Positions 16,354-24,246 of a DNA stretch of 24,412 bases are shown one piece after another (position 1 is the first letter of the stretch; each line of letters starts with the position of its first letter). Location: the NCBI GenBank assembly GCA_903892315.1, contig CAITHY010000100.1:1-24412 (forward strand), written 5' to 3'. The stretch is from an uncultured beta proteobacterium. Lineage in GTDB: Bacteria > Pseudomonadota > Gammaproteobacteria > Burkholderiales > Burkholderiaceae. Under the pieces are notes generated by a model. That model searched no databases. It was not told the origin of the DNA and was given only the letters and a program-made list of their open reading frames with translations. Made by a program: the position numbers and the translations under genes.

Positions 16354-17096
16354 CTCAGCTCAAAGAACTTCCCCTAACCACGCTGCAGTTCTATGCAACT
16401 GCTCCTTATGCTTGTAGCTACCTGCCTAATAAGACAGCTCGTTCACAAGTGGCCACGCCATCTCATCTGATTCATGCAGATGTGTATAACGATTTACTCA
16501 ATGCTGGATTTCGACGCAGCGGTTTGTATACCTATCGCCCATATTGCGATGAATGCAAAGCCTGCATTTCTACCCGTATTTTGGTAAACCAATTTGTACC
16601 CTCCCGCAGCCAACGCCGCGCCCAGAAAAAACATTCCGCTCTACAGGCCTCTGTTCTCAATCTAGGTTACCAAGAGGAGCATTACCAACTCTACCAACGC
16701 TATCAAGCCGAGCGGCACGCGGGTGGCGATATGGATAGCGATGATCAAGACCAATACATGCAGTTCTTGTTACAAAGCCGAGTGAACTCTCGCATTGTGG
16801 AGTTTCGGGATGGCCCACATGATCCGCATCCCGGTCGACTGCGCATGGTTAGCATGATCGATATTTTGGAACAGGGCATCTCCTCTGTTTATACCTTTTA
16901 TGACAGCACAAGCCCTGCGACAAGTTATGGCAGCTACAGTATTCTGTGGCAGATTGAACAAGCTCGCATATTAGGCTTGCCTTACCTTTACCTTGGCTAC
17001 TACATCAAGGAAAGTGACAAGATGTCGTATAAAGTGAAATATCAACCAATGGAAGGCTTGATTGACGATCACTGGCAGCCACTCTCTGAGTCATAA
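16350..17096 (+). CDS. bpt: Aspartate/glutamate leucyltransferase (Bpt)
   Basis: A 248-residue arginyltransferase-related enzyme that attaches Leu to proteins with N-terminal Asp or Glu, the second branch of the bacterial N-degron pathway. The N-terminal ATE domain has [18 protein letters not shown] and the cysteine motif [13 protein letters not shown]. The C-terminal GNAT-like part has [41 protein letters not shown] and MSYKVKYQP. All family hallmarks are present. The start codon shares ATGA with the aat stop. pyrD follows after 9 bases. Finding aat and bpt adjacent covers both basic and acidic N-degrons in one transcript. Confidence 0.95.
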   Translation: MTQLKELPLTTLQFYATAPYACSYLPNKTARSQVATPSHLIHADVYNDLLNAGFRRSGLYTYRPYCDECKACISTRILVNQFVPSRSQRRAQKKHSALQASVLNLGYQEEHYQLYQRYQAERHAGGDMDSDDQDQYMQFLLQSRVNSRIVEFRDGPHDPHPGRLRMVSMIDILEQGISSVYTFYDSTSPATSYGSYSILWQIEQARILGLPYLYLGYYIKESDKMSYKVKYQPMEGLIDDHWQPLSES

Positions 17097-17105
17097 TATC
17101 TACCC

Positions 17106-18140
17106 ATGATCGACCGTTACTCTCTTCTCCGCCCCTGGCTATTTTGCCTAGACCCAGAAAAGGCGCATGACCTCACCTTAAGCAATCTGGATCGCGCGCA
17201 GCGCTGGGGTTTATTAGAGCGCTTGATTAGCAAACCAATGAACGATCCACAAACACTCTGTGGCATTGACTTTCCGAATCCGGTTGGATTAGCTGCGGGC
17301 TTAGATAAGGATGGCAAACATATCGATGCGCTCGCTGCATTGGGGTTTGGATTTTTAGAAATTGGCACAGTCACACCACGTCCACAGCCTGGCAATGCTA
17401 AGCCGCGCATGTTTCGCTTGCCCGAAGCGCAGGCTATCATCAATCGCATGGGCTTTAATAATGATGGTGTGGATGCCTGTGTAGCTAGAGTGCGTCGCTC
17501 ACATTTTTGGCAAAGTGGTGGCGTACTGGGTTTAAATATTGGCAAGAACGCCAGCACGCCGATTGAAGAGGCTTCTCGCGATTACGTCCTCGCGATGGAA
17601 GCCGTTTATGAAATCTCCACCTACATCACCGTCAACATCTCTTCTCCAAACACCAAAAATCTGCGCGCCTTACAAGGCGAAGAAATGCTCCGTGAATTAT
17701 TGGGCAGCCTGGCTGAAGCTAGAAAACGCTTAAGCGATCGCTATGGCGTTCGTAAACCACTCTTTTTGAAAATTGCACCCGATCTTGATCATAGTGATAT
17801 CAATCTCATTGCCGATCTTTTACTGGAGTTTGGTATTGATGCAGTCATTGCCACCAACACCACCATTTCCCGAGATGTGGTCAAGGGAATGGAGTTTAGC
17901 GAAGAGGCTGGCGGCTTATCAGGTGCCCCTGTGCGTAATGCATCCAATATTGTCATCAAAGCTTTACAAGGGAGACTGGGTAATCAGCTACCCATTATTG
18001 GTGTAGGCGGCATCATGAGCGGTGCGGATGCCCGTGAAAAGATGATGGCAGGCGCCAGCTTAGTCCAACTTTATAGCGGCCTGATTTATCGAGGTCCAGA
18101 CTTGGTCAATGAGTGTGTTGCTGCCTTAAGGCAGCCTTAA
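17106..18140 (+). CDS. pyrD: Dihydroorotate dehydrogenase (quinone), class 2
   Basis: A 344-residue membrane-associated flavoprotein oxidising dihydroorotate to orotate with ubiquinone, the fourth step of pyrimidine synthesis. The amphipathic N-terminus [21 protein letters not shown] is the quinone-binding helix region of class 2. [42 protein letters not shown] and [13 protein letters not shown] (catalytic serine at Ser179/Ser180) follow, then ATNTTISR and GGIMSG near the FMN phosphate. Length is usual for E. coli-type PyrD. It is the last gene of the rightward unit and is followed by a predicted terminator. Confidence 0.97.
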   Translation: MIDRYSLLRPWLFCLDPEKAHDLTLSNLDRAQRWGLLERLISKPMNDPQTLCGIDFPNPVGLAAGLDKDGKHIDALAALGFGFLEIGTVTPRPQPGNAKPRMFRLPEAQAIINRMGFNNDGVDACVARVRRSHFWQSGGVLGLNIGKNASTPIEEASRDYVLAMEAVYEISTYITVNISSPNTKNLRALQGEEMLRELLGSLAEARKRLSDRYGVRKPLFLKIAPDLDHSDINLIADLLLEFGIDAVIATNTTISRDVVKGMEFSEEAGGLSGAPVRNASNIVIKALQGRLGNQLPIIGVGGIMSGADAREKMMAGASLVQLYSGLIYRGPDLVNECVAALRQP

Positions 18141-18173
18141 GCCCCCTTTTTGCAGCAAAACAGGGCGATTTTT
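18141..18173 (+). terminator. Probable intrinsic terminator after pyrD
   Basis: Directly after the pyrD stop, TTTTG/CAAAA around a CAG loop extends outward into CCC/GGG pairs with a bulge, and is followed by ATTTTT. The stem is imperfect but position and T-run fit a terminator for the ppiA-to-pyrD unit. Confidence 0.6.
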
Positions 18174-18211
18174 GAGTGTTGGCTTTATAAAATGAGATTT
18201 CATAATATGCA

Positions 18212-18225
18212 ATTTCATTCGAAAT
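18212..18225. promoter_or_regulatory. Inverted repeat upstream of iclR, candidate operator
   Basis: ATTTC, four bases, GAAAT lies 15-28 bases before the IclR-type ATG. A second ATTTCAT occurs at 18197-18203. A promoter TTGGCT (18179-18184), 16 bases, CATAAT (18201-18206) would place transcription start on the repeat, so autorepression is plausible. A TACAAT hexamer at 18229-18234 is an alternative -10 box. IclR regulators commonly bind T/A-rich sites of this kind. Confidence 0.4.
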
Positions 18226-18240
18226 CGCTACAATAAAGCA

Positions 18241-19065
18241 ATGAATACCAGCAAAGTCATCAAAACCCCCAAATCTACCGGCGAGGTTGGCAAGACCGCC
18301 ATCCAGGTAGTGGAGCGCATGATGAATTTGCTAGACGCTCTCGCAGAGCAAGAAGAATCTAGTAGCCTGAAGAACCTAGCGGAAAGCACGGGCCTTCATC
18401 CCTCCACCGCCCACCGAATTTTGAATGACCTTGTTGCCTGCCGATTGGTTGAGCGTGGCGATGGTGGCACCTATCGCCTTGGCTTAAAACTATTAGAGCT
18501 GGGTAATTTAGTGAAGGCACGCTTATCCGTGCGTGAGGCTGCGCAACTACCAATGCGCACTCTTCATAAGCTCACTGGTGAAACCGTTAACCTATCGGTG
18601 CGTCAAGGCGATGAAATCGTCTACGTTGATCGCGCATATAGTGAGCGCTCTGGCATGCAGGTAGTACGCGCCATTGGTGGTCGAGCCCCTCTGCATCTCA
18701 CTTCGGTTGGCAAACTTTTCCTAGCGAGCGATGATCCTGGACAGGTGCGTGCCTACGTTACCCGCACCGGTTTATCTGGCCATACTCGCAACAGCATTAC
18801 CGAATTAGGCAAACTCGAAACTGAACTCAATCATGTTCGTAAAGTGGGTAGCGCACGCGATGATGAAGAGCTGGAGTTGGGTGTGAGCTGTTTAGCTGCG
18901 GCTATTTTGGATGACACTGGAAAGCTGGTTGCCGGCCTCTCTTTGAGCGCCCCAACGGATCGTATACAAGCAGATTGGCTACGCGCCTTACAAGAAACTG
19001 CCCTACAGATATCCAAGGGCATGGGCTTTAAGCCCAAGTCTGCCGAGCCAGGCTCAGCAGCTTAA
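18241..19065 (+). CDS. IclR-family transcriptional regulator
   Basis: A 274-residue regulator. The N-terminal winged helix-turn-helix spans about residues 20-75: AIQVVERMMNLLDALAEQEESSSLKNLAESTGLHPSTAHRILNDL is the IclR signature region. The C-terminal effector domain has GETVNLSVRQGDEIVYVDRA, GRAPLHLTSVGKLFLA, ARDDEELELGVSCLAAAILD and LVAGLSLSAP. The target and effector are unknown; no catabolic operon is adjacent. The neighbours are pyrD upstream and a convergent endopeptidase. No ribosome site precedes the ATG, which lies only six bases beyond a TACAAT hexamer, so a leaderless or very short-leader transcript is possible. Confidence 0.93.
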   Translation: MNTSKVIKTPKSTGEVGKTAIQVVERMMNLLDALAEQEESSSLKNLAESTGLHPSTAHRILNDLVACRLVERGDGGTYRLGLKLLELGNLVKARLSVREAAQLPMRTLHKLTGETVNLSVRQGDEIVYVDRAYSERSGMQVVRAIGGRAPLHLTSVGKLFLASDDPGQVRAYVTRTGLSGHTRNSITELGKLETELNHVRKVGSARDDEELELGVSCLAAAILDDTGKLVAGLSLSAPTDRIQADWLRALQETALQISKGMGFKPKSAEPGSAA

Positions 19066-19073
19066 TTCATCAG

Positions 19074-20078
19074 TTACATCAAGCGACGAATGGGTTGCGC
19101 ACCAGAAGGCATGCGCTCATACCAATCACGTACCCGCACTGCATCCGCAAAACGCGATTGCGTTCCTACAGAATCCAAGAAGACCAACAGCAATGGCGTG
19201 TTGTTGACTCTCGCCTGCATCACTAAACACCGACCTGCAGCGTTAATGAAGCCAGTCTTCTGCAGTCCGATATCCATATCCCCAGAGCGCACTAAACGGT
19301 TTGTGTTCAAAAACTTTTGTGGGCGATTTGCGATCACCATGGTTAAGTCTGGCCAGGTTGAGAACTCACGAATCGTTTTGTATTGATAGGCAGCATTGAG
19401 CATGCGCGTGAGATCTTCTGCTGAGGCAACGTTCTCGCTAGTCAGTCCAGTTGGATCCTCAAAATGAGAATGCTCCATACCCAACTCTTTTGCCTTACGG
19501 TTCATAGCGGCAACAAACGCTGGTAGGCCACCAGGGTAGTTTCTGGCTAAAGTGTATGCCGCACGGTTCTCAGAGGACATCAAGGCTAAATGTAGCGCAT
19601 CCTCACGAGTCAGTGCGGTGCCTTCAGCTAAACGAGAGTGCCGATAAATATGCGCGTCTTCAGCATTAATGACAATGACATCATCCATTGGCAATTTGGC
19701 ATCGAGCGTCACCATGGCTGTCATGAGTTTAGTGATGGAGGCAATCGGCAAACTGACAGAAGGATTTTTTTCGTAATAGACTTCCTTCGTATCTTGATTG
19801 ACCACCATCACTACGGTAGATTTAAGATTGAGCTCATCGCGTTGACCACGTAAACCTAATGCAGTAGCCAATGATGGAGGCCCTGCAACTACGGGTGCGA
19901 AGGATCTGGTAACGGTAACGCGAACAGTCTTGGCTCTTTTAGGTGACTTAGTCACTACTTTTGTTGACTTTGCTTGTTTCTGCTTATCTTTTGTTGAAGC
20001 TTGTACAGGCGCATTGCTCAATACTCCAAGCACAAAGAGTAATGCAATGGCGAGGGGCCAAAATCGATTCAAACGCAT
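19074..20078 (-). CDS. pbpG: D-alanyl-D-alanine endopeptidase, PBP7/PbpG type (peptidase S11)
   Basis: A 334-residue exported low-molecular-weight penicillin-binding protein that cuts peptide crosslinks in murein. Residues 1-28 form a signal peptide (MRLNRFWPLAIALLFVLG... ending VQA). A Lys/Thr-rich, strongly basic linker (about 29-58) follows. The S11 catalytic motifs are complete: SITK (Ser114, Lys117), SEN (169-171) and KTG (273-275). There is no obvious C-terminal amphipathic anchor, unlike PBP5, which supports the PBP7 assignment. GGAAGG precedes the ATG by nine bases. The gene converges on iclR with only eight bases between stops and no terminator visible. Confidence 0.92.
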   Translation of the reverse strand: MRLNRFWPLAIALLFVLGVLSNAPVQASTKDKQKQAKSTKVVTKSPKRAKTVRVTVTRSFAPVVAGPPSLATALGLRGQRDELNLKSTVVMVVNQDTKEVYYEKNPSVSLPIASITKLMTAMVTLDAKLPMDDVIVINAEDAHIYRHSRLAEGTALTREDALHLALMSSENRAAYTLARNYPGGLPAFVAAMNRKAKELGMEHSHFEDPTGLTSENVASAEDLTRMLNAAYQYKTIREFSTWPDLTMVIANRPQKFLNTNRLVRSGDMDIGLQKTGFINAAGRCLVMQARVNNTPLLLVFLDSVGTQSRFADAVRVRDWYERMPSGAQPIRRLM

Positions 20079-20187
20079 CCCAAAATACCTTCCAAAACTT
20101 TCAACATACGGAATGATAATTAATTTCTGAAGACAAAGCGGTTTTATTCGCCCTAATCTAGATAATTTATTCCACTAAATGACTGCC

Positions 20188-21075
20188 CTACTCGGCAATC
20201 GTCGCTACTGTATTGGTCTGACGGGCATTCACCAATACAACACCAGTCATCGTCAAACACAAACCTACTGCCATCAACAATGTAAATGGCTCATCAAATA
20301 AGAGCCAGGCCATAGCAGCAGTTGTTGGTGGCGTTAGGTAGAGCAAGCTAGTCACCTTAGTGGCTGCTCCTTTGCGAATCATCATAAATAGCAAGCTGAT
20401 GGATCCGATTGATATGGGGAATATCGCCCATAGCAGGGCACCAATGACTGACGCATTCCAAACCATCACTCCAGTTTCAAAGAAAAACATGCAAAGGAAA
20501 GAAAGGATGGCAGAAACGCCAAATTGAATCGTAGATCCGGCACGCAGATCAAATATGGGGCAGAATTTCTTCTGATATATCGTTCCAAAGGTAATCGAGA
20601 GTAATGCAGCAAATGCCAGAAAATAACTTATAAGCGGAATACTCAATAACCCCACTTTTGCAGCTACAACTAAAGCTACCCCCATAAACCCAAACACCAA
20701 ACCGATCCATTGCTTGGCTGTCACTTTCTCGGAAACCCATGCGGCGAACCAAGCAGTCAAAATAGGCTGCAGCCCAACTATCAGAGCCACCAATCCAGCA
20801 GTCATACCCAATCTAACCGCAACCCAAACCCCCATCAAATAACCAAACTGCAGCAAGATCCCTGCAATAGCAATGTGCTTGATTTGAGACCAACTGGGCC
20901 AGGTGATTCTCCAGACGAGGCTGAGCGCTGCCATAGCCGCTAGAACCCCTGCAAAACGCCAAAATAGAAAGGTGGCTGGCTCTACATATGGCATTGCCAT
21001 ACGCGCAATCACAAAGCCGGTACTCCAAATGAGGACAAAGATCGGTGCAATGGCGTTATCAAGCGAAAGCTTCAT
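20188..21075 (-). CDS. EamA-family (DMT superfamily) transporter
   Basis: A 295-residue inner-membrane protein with about ten hydrophobic helices in two EamA repeats. Repeat one contains FVLIWSTGFVIARMAMPYVEPATFLFWR, the usual DMT opening. LVALIVGLQPILTAWFAAWVSEKVTAKQWIGLVFGFMGVALVV marks its end, and LLYLTPPTTAAMAWLLFDEPFTLLMAVGLCLTMTGVVLVN ends repeat two. Members export or import amino acids and other small metabolites; the substrate cannot be read from sequence. It stands alone, 109 bases upstream of pbpG in the same direction, and is divergent from the phasin gene. Confidence 0.9.
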   Translation of the reverse strand: MKLSLDNAIAPIFVLIWSTGFVIARMAMPYVEPATFLFWRFAGVLAAMAALSLVWRITWPSWSQIKHIAIAGILLQFGYLMGVWVAVRLGMTAGLVALIVGLQPILTAWFAAWVSEKVTAKQWIGLVFGFMGVALVVAAKVGLLSIPLISYFLAFAALLSITFGTIYQKKFCPIFDLRAGSTIQFGVSAILSFLCMFFFETGVMVWNASVIGALLWAIFPISIGSISLLFMMIRKGAATKVTSLLYLTPPTTAAMAWLLFDEPFTLLMAVGLCLTMTGVVLVNARQTNTVATIAE

Positions 21076-21169
21076 GGGTAACTTACTGAAAATATTGAGA
21101 TTTTTTACTTAATCCCCTAATTTTAGGCTCTTTTTTCATTTGAACTATTCATCTACATGGCTAGCCACC

Positions 21170-21187
21170 TATGCTGCAGCGCAACAT
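21170..21187. promoter_or_regulatory. TGC-rich site upstream of the phasin gene, possible PhaR-type operator
   Basis: The stretch TATGCTGCAGCGCAACAT holds an 8-bp palindrome GCTGCAGC and TGC/GCA half-sites, just before a TACAAT hexamer (21196-21201). PhaR, the usual phasin repressor, is known to recognise TGC-rich sites in phaP promoters. The match is by resemblance only, and no phaR gene is in the window. Confidence 0.3.
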
Positions 21188-21274
21188 CTATGCCATACAA
21201 TGATGCAAAGAGAGTACATTAGGCAAAAGCCTCAGCACAAAATACACAAAACAGTTAAACGGAAAGAGATGCAG

Positions 21275-21829
21275 ATGAACTTAACTCCAGAACAAATTGC
21301 AGCAGCACAAAAAGCAAACTTAGAAACCTTGAGTGGATTAACCAATCAAGCATTGCAAAGCATTGAAAAGTTAGTTGAACTTAATATGCATATTGCCAAA
21401 CAGAGCTTGAGCGATAGCATGAATAGCGCCAAGAAAGCGCTGGAAGTAAAGGACATTCAACAGCTACTAGCCCATCAAGCTGAAGCAGTGCAACCAATGG
21501 CAGAAAAAATTATGGCCTACAGCCGTCATTTATATGAGTTGGCACATGAGACGCAAAACAGCTTCACACAATCTGCTGAAAAAGAATTTCAAGCTGGCCA
21601 AAAGAAAATCAACTCTTTGGTAGAAGAGTGGACAAAAAATGCACCAGCTGGATCAGATGCGGCTATGCAAGCAATGAAGCAAGCAATTGCTTCTGCAAAC
21701 AATGTATTTGAAACTAGCCAAAAGGCTGTGAAGCATGCGGTAGAAGTTGCGCAAACCAACCTTAGCGCTGCCACTGAAACAGTATTGAAGACTGCCGATA
21801 CAGCCAGCAAAGCTACTAAGAAAAAGTAA
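21275..21829 (+). CDS. phaP: Phasin family protein (polyhydroxyalkanoate granule protein)
   Basis: A 184-residue, Ala/Gln/Lys-rich, wholly alpha-helical protein without signal or membrane segment. It begins MNLTPEQIAAAQKANLETL, the usual start of betaproteobacterial phasins, continues with LTNQALQSIEKLVELN and a long coiled helix, and ends in a Thr/Ala/Lys tail (KATKKK). Phasins coat polyhydroxybutyrate granules and control their size. I chose the ATG at 21275 since GGAAAGAG is six bases upstream. A longer frame from 21140 adds unrelated residues, and the ATG at 21269 directly abuts that site. It is a single-gene unit with its own terminator. Confidence 0.93.
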   Translation: MNLTPEQIAAAQKANLETLSGLTNQALQSIEKLVELNMHIAKQSLSDSMNSAKKALEVKDIQQLLAHQAEAVQPMAEKIMAYSRHLYELAHETQNSFTQSAEKEFQAGQKKINSLVEEWTKNAPAGSDAAMQAMKQAIASANNVFETSQKAVKHAVEVAQTNLSAATETVLKTADTASKATKKK

Positions 21830-21879
21830 TCTAGGTAGGTCTCACTTGAGAGCCCAATCAAGAAAACTCTTTCGAACGC

Positions 21880-21905
21880 AAAAGCCCCGAACAGTCGGGT
21901 CTTTT
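21880..21905. terminator. Intrinsic terminator between the phasin gene and the DUF4936/ubiX operon
   Basis: Stem AAAAG-C-CCCGA with loop ACAG and TCGGG-T-CTTTT: ten paired bases with one mismatch, and A- and T-rich flanks. It can serve the phasin gene rightwards and, less strongly, the leftward operon ending at 21921. Confidence 0.8.
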
Positions 21906-21920
21906 CCTTTTCAGAGCACC

Positions 21921-22202
21921 CTACTCGATCGGAATGAAGACTTCATTTCTTCTTGGCTGAGGCAATTCATTCTTTAAAGCTAATTCTGAAAGTCGCTCAT
22001 TGAACTCAGATTTCTCCGCCGCCCCTCCTCGGTATACCTCCATCCAAGTCTCCTTACCATCTTGATCTGGCAATGGTCTTTTGAGTAACTCACAAACCAA
22101 ACCCGGAAACTCACGCGACAACTGCCTATGCATTTCTGTAAGGCGACTTAAGATTAGAGGATGATCAGAGACAACAAATTTAAAGTAAACATATAAGTTC
22201 AT
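21921..22202 (-). CDS. DUF4936-like small protein
   Basis: A 93-residue soluble protein of unknown function, resembling the DUF4936 family of Burkholderiales. The pattern seen is NLYVYFKF at the start (a first beta strand), an amphipathic helix, then LLKRP and TWMEVYRGG, a conserved core strand, and a short tail ending FIPIE. The shape suggests a ferredoxin-like or dimeric alpha/beta barrel fold, which is inference. Its ATG overlaps the ubiX stop by four bases (ATGA), so translation is coupled to ubiX. It is last in the operon. A role beside flavin prenylation is suggested only by this linkage. Confidence 0.65.
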   Translation of the reverse strand: MNLYVYFKFVVSDHPLILSRLTEMHRQLSREFPGLVCELLKRPLPDQDGKETWMEVYRGGAAEKSEFNERLSELALKNELPQPRRNEVFIPIE

Positions 22203-22774
22203 TTACCACCATCCATTCCATTCCAGCGAGTTACCAGCGTATTATCTAGATCGAAAAGGTCTAGGCACCTTCCAACCGTGTGATTGACCATATCCTCAAT
22301 AGACTCTGGCTTGGCATAAAAGGCAGGTACTGGAGGCATCACAATTGCACCACATTCGGTAACCTGAGACATAGAGCGTAAATGGCCCGCATGTAGAGGC
22401 GTCTCCCTTACCAGCAGCACCAAGCGGCGGCGCTCTTTCAGCACCACATCAGCAGCCCTAGAAACCAAACTACTAGTCACGCCACTAGCAATCTCTGACA
22501 ACGTTCTAATTGAGCATGGCGCAACAACCATGCCAAGACTCTTAAATGAGCCCGAAGAGATGGAGGCACCAACATTTTTCGCTGAATGAACAACATCAGC
22601 CATAGCTTCAATTTGGGCTGGCTTGTAATCTGTTTCCGCCGCCATAGTCAACTTCGCTGAATCACTCATTACCAGATGAGATTCAATGCCAAGATTCTTC
22701 AGCGCCTCCAGAATACGAATTCCATAAATCGTTCCCGATGCACCTGTAATGGCAACAATTAAACGTTTATTCAC
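22199..22774 (-). CDS. ubiX: Flavin prenyltransferase UbiX
   Basis: A 191-residue enzyme that joins dimethylallyl phosphate to reduced FMN, making prenylated FMN for UbiD-type decarboxylases. The N-terminal IVAITGASGTIYGIRIL is the FMN-binding loop. SSGSFKSLGMVVAPCSIRTLSEIASG and ADVVLKERRRLVLLVRETPLHAGHLRSM, with the phosphate-binding basic residues, are diagnostic, and IVMPPVPAFY follows. Start is GTG at 22774, supported by an AGGA site six bases upstream. It lies 15 bases after the UbiD-type gene and overlaps the DUF4936-like gene by four bases. Adjacent ubiD and ubiX indicate dedicated cofactor supply. Confidence 0.96.
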   Translation of the reverse strand: MNKRLIVAITGASGTIYGIRILEALKNLGIESHLVMSDSAKLTMAAETDYKPAQIEAMADVVHSAKNVGASISSGSFKSLGMVVAPCSIRTLSEIASGVTSSLVSRAADVVLKERRRLVLLVRETPLHAGHLRSMSQVTECGAIVMPPVPAFYAKPESIEDMVNHTVGRCLDLFDLDNTLVTRWNGMDGGK

Positions 22775-22789
22775 AATGCGTCCTATTAA

Positions 22790-24214
22790 TTAATTTGATT
22801 TCAGATATGAGGCAATTGGGAACTGAGGATCAAGCACAGCGTCTAAATTTACCGCATCCTCCCCAGGAACCTTAACCTTGGTAAATACGTGCCCCTCATA
22901 AGCAAGTGGTTTAGTTGCGTCTAGCCCCATCTTTGAACTCATACCCTGAAATTGAGCTGGGATAACTCCATCCTCATCGACAGGCAATCCAACAGTCGTA
23001 GAGGGATCCAAAACAGATCCTTGGGCATCATGGATAACAACTAAGCCACGTTTAGCCTGAAATCTAGTAGCTATAGCCCATTCAACCTGAGCCGGGTCAT
23101 GGACATCGACATCCTCATCCACCACCACAACATGCTTTACATCATAGTGAGAACTAAAGGCACCTGATATTACATTCTTAGGCAAGCCCTCGTGCGTCTT
23201 TTTGATCTGCACATAAAGGTGATATCTACCGACACCACCGAGTGATAAATGCACATCTAAAACGCCAGGAAAGCTTCTCCGCAAATGGGACAAAATTGTT
23301 GCCTCTCTAGGAATAGATCCAAGCAAAAGATGTTCTAGCTCTGCAGGAACAATGGTGTGAAATATTGGATCTTTTCTATGAGTCAATGCATCCACCACAA
23401 TTACCTGGCGCCTCTCTTGAGAACTATAGTATTTGGGATACTCGCCGAAGGGGCCTTCAAGCTCACGTACCTTAGGCGGAATATGGCCCTCAATCACAAT
23501 TTCTGCATTTGCTGGCACCAGAACATCATTGCTTAAGCATTTCACTACATCTAAAGGTTGCCCATGGAGGGCGCCGGCAATTTCTAGCTCATCCGAATCA
23601 ATCGGCGCAATCGCCTGAGAGGCAAGAAGCGTCAATGGGTCTACACCAATAACCACTGCAACTGGCAATGGCTGATTCAACTCTTCGGCGGCCTGTTGAA
23701 AGGCATGTAGATGTCTGGGCAAAATCAGCACTGCCATACGATCTTTTGAATTTACCTGAATACGGTTGATTGAGACATTTTGGACGCCAGTCTTGGGGTT
23801 TTTTGCAATTACTAAACCAGCGGTGATGTACGGTCCGCTATCATGCTCGCTGTGTGTAGGAACCGGCAATAAAGTTCTCACATCAAAATCCCGATGCACA
23901 ACCTCCTGGCAAGGGCCCTCTTTAAGTAAATTACAAGGCAGGGGATTATCGGCCGCCAAACGATAAGCATTTAGCAAGTCAGCTTCGCTCACACCCATTG
24001 CCTCAGCAATCCATGAACGCGAAGACATAAAACCAGAAACTACCGGCATTGAGTGTCCATCTGGGCTGGGGAAAAAGACACTACTTTTTCCATCTAGCTT
24101 TTTAGCAATGGCTGCTAGCTCGTGCTTGAGCAAGACATTCTTCTTGGTAACAACCAATCGATTGGTATCAGCAAGGTGGGATAGCCATGTTCGAAGTTGG
24201 GTAAATTTTTTCAT
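22790..24214 (-). CDS. UbiD-family prenylated-FMN-dependent decarboxylase
   Basis: A 474-residue UbiD-fold enzyme that reversibly decarboxylates aromatic or alpha,beta-unsaturated acids. The catalytic triad is visible: Arg151 in VSINRIQV, and Glu253 and Glu258 in the ELEGPFGEY motif, with the E-x4-E spacing of the family. VVKCLSNDVLVPANAEIVIEG and GMSSKMGLDATKP are further hallmarks. It is shorter than E. coli UbiD (497 residues) and shows EGPFGEYPKYY rather than EGPYGDHTGYY, so a catabolic hydroxyarylic-acid decarboxylase is as likely as the ubiquinone enzyme. The start is the ATG at 24214; a TTG one codon upstream is less likely. ubiX follows after 15 bases, and a Bug receptor precedes it by 32. 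Confidence 0.9.
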   Translation of the reverse strand: MKKFTQLRTWLSHLADTNRLVVTKKNVLLKHELAAIAKKLDGKSSVFFPSPDGHSMPVVSGFMSSRSWIAEAMGVSEADLLNAYRLAADNPLPCNLLKEGPCQEVVHRDFDVRTLLPVPTHSEHDSGPYITAGLVIAKNPKTGVQNVSINRIQVNSKDRMAVLILPRHLHAFQQAAEELNQPLPVAVVIGVDPLTLLASQAIAPIDSDELEIAGALHGQPLDVVKCLSNDVLVPANAEIVIEGHIPPKVRELEGPFGEYPKYYSSQERRQVIVVDALTHRKDPIFHTIVPAELEHLLLGSIPREATILSHLRRSFPGVLDVHLSLGGVGRYHLYVQIKKTHEGLPKNVISGAFSSHYDVKHVVVVDEDVDVHDPAQVEWAIATRFQAKRGLVVIHDAQGSVLDPSTTVGLPVDEDGVIPAQFQGMSSKMGLDATKPLAYEGHVFTKVKVPGEDAVNLDAVLDPQFPIASYLKSN

Positions 24215-24246
24215 CAATGCAACCTATAAGATATAGAGAATAAATA

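Noticed and set aside
18121..18134. Perfect 14-bp palindrome CTGCCTTAAGGCAG at the end of pyrD
   Set aside because: Lies within the last codons of pyrD with no T-run and no adjacent promoter; likely chance or a minor part of the terminator region.
21140..21274. Longer start for the phasin (229 residues)
   Set aside because: The extra residues do not look like a phasin and span the likely promoter region; phasins begin near MNLTPEQ.
24215..24217. TTG start one codon upstream for the UbiD-type enzyme
   Set aside because: An ATG follows immediately with acceptable spacing from an AGG site; no reason to prefer TTG.
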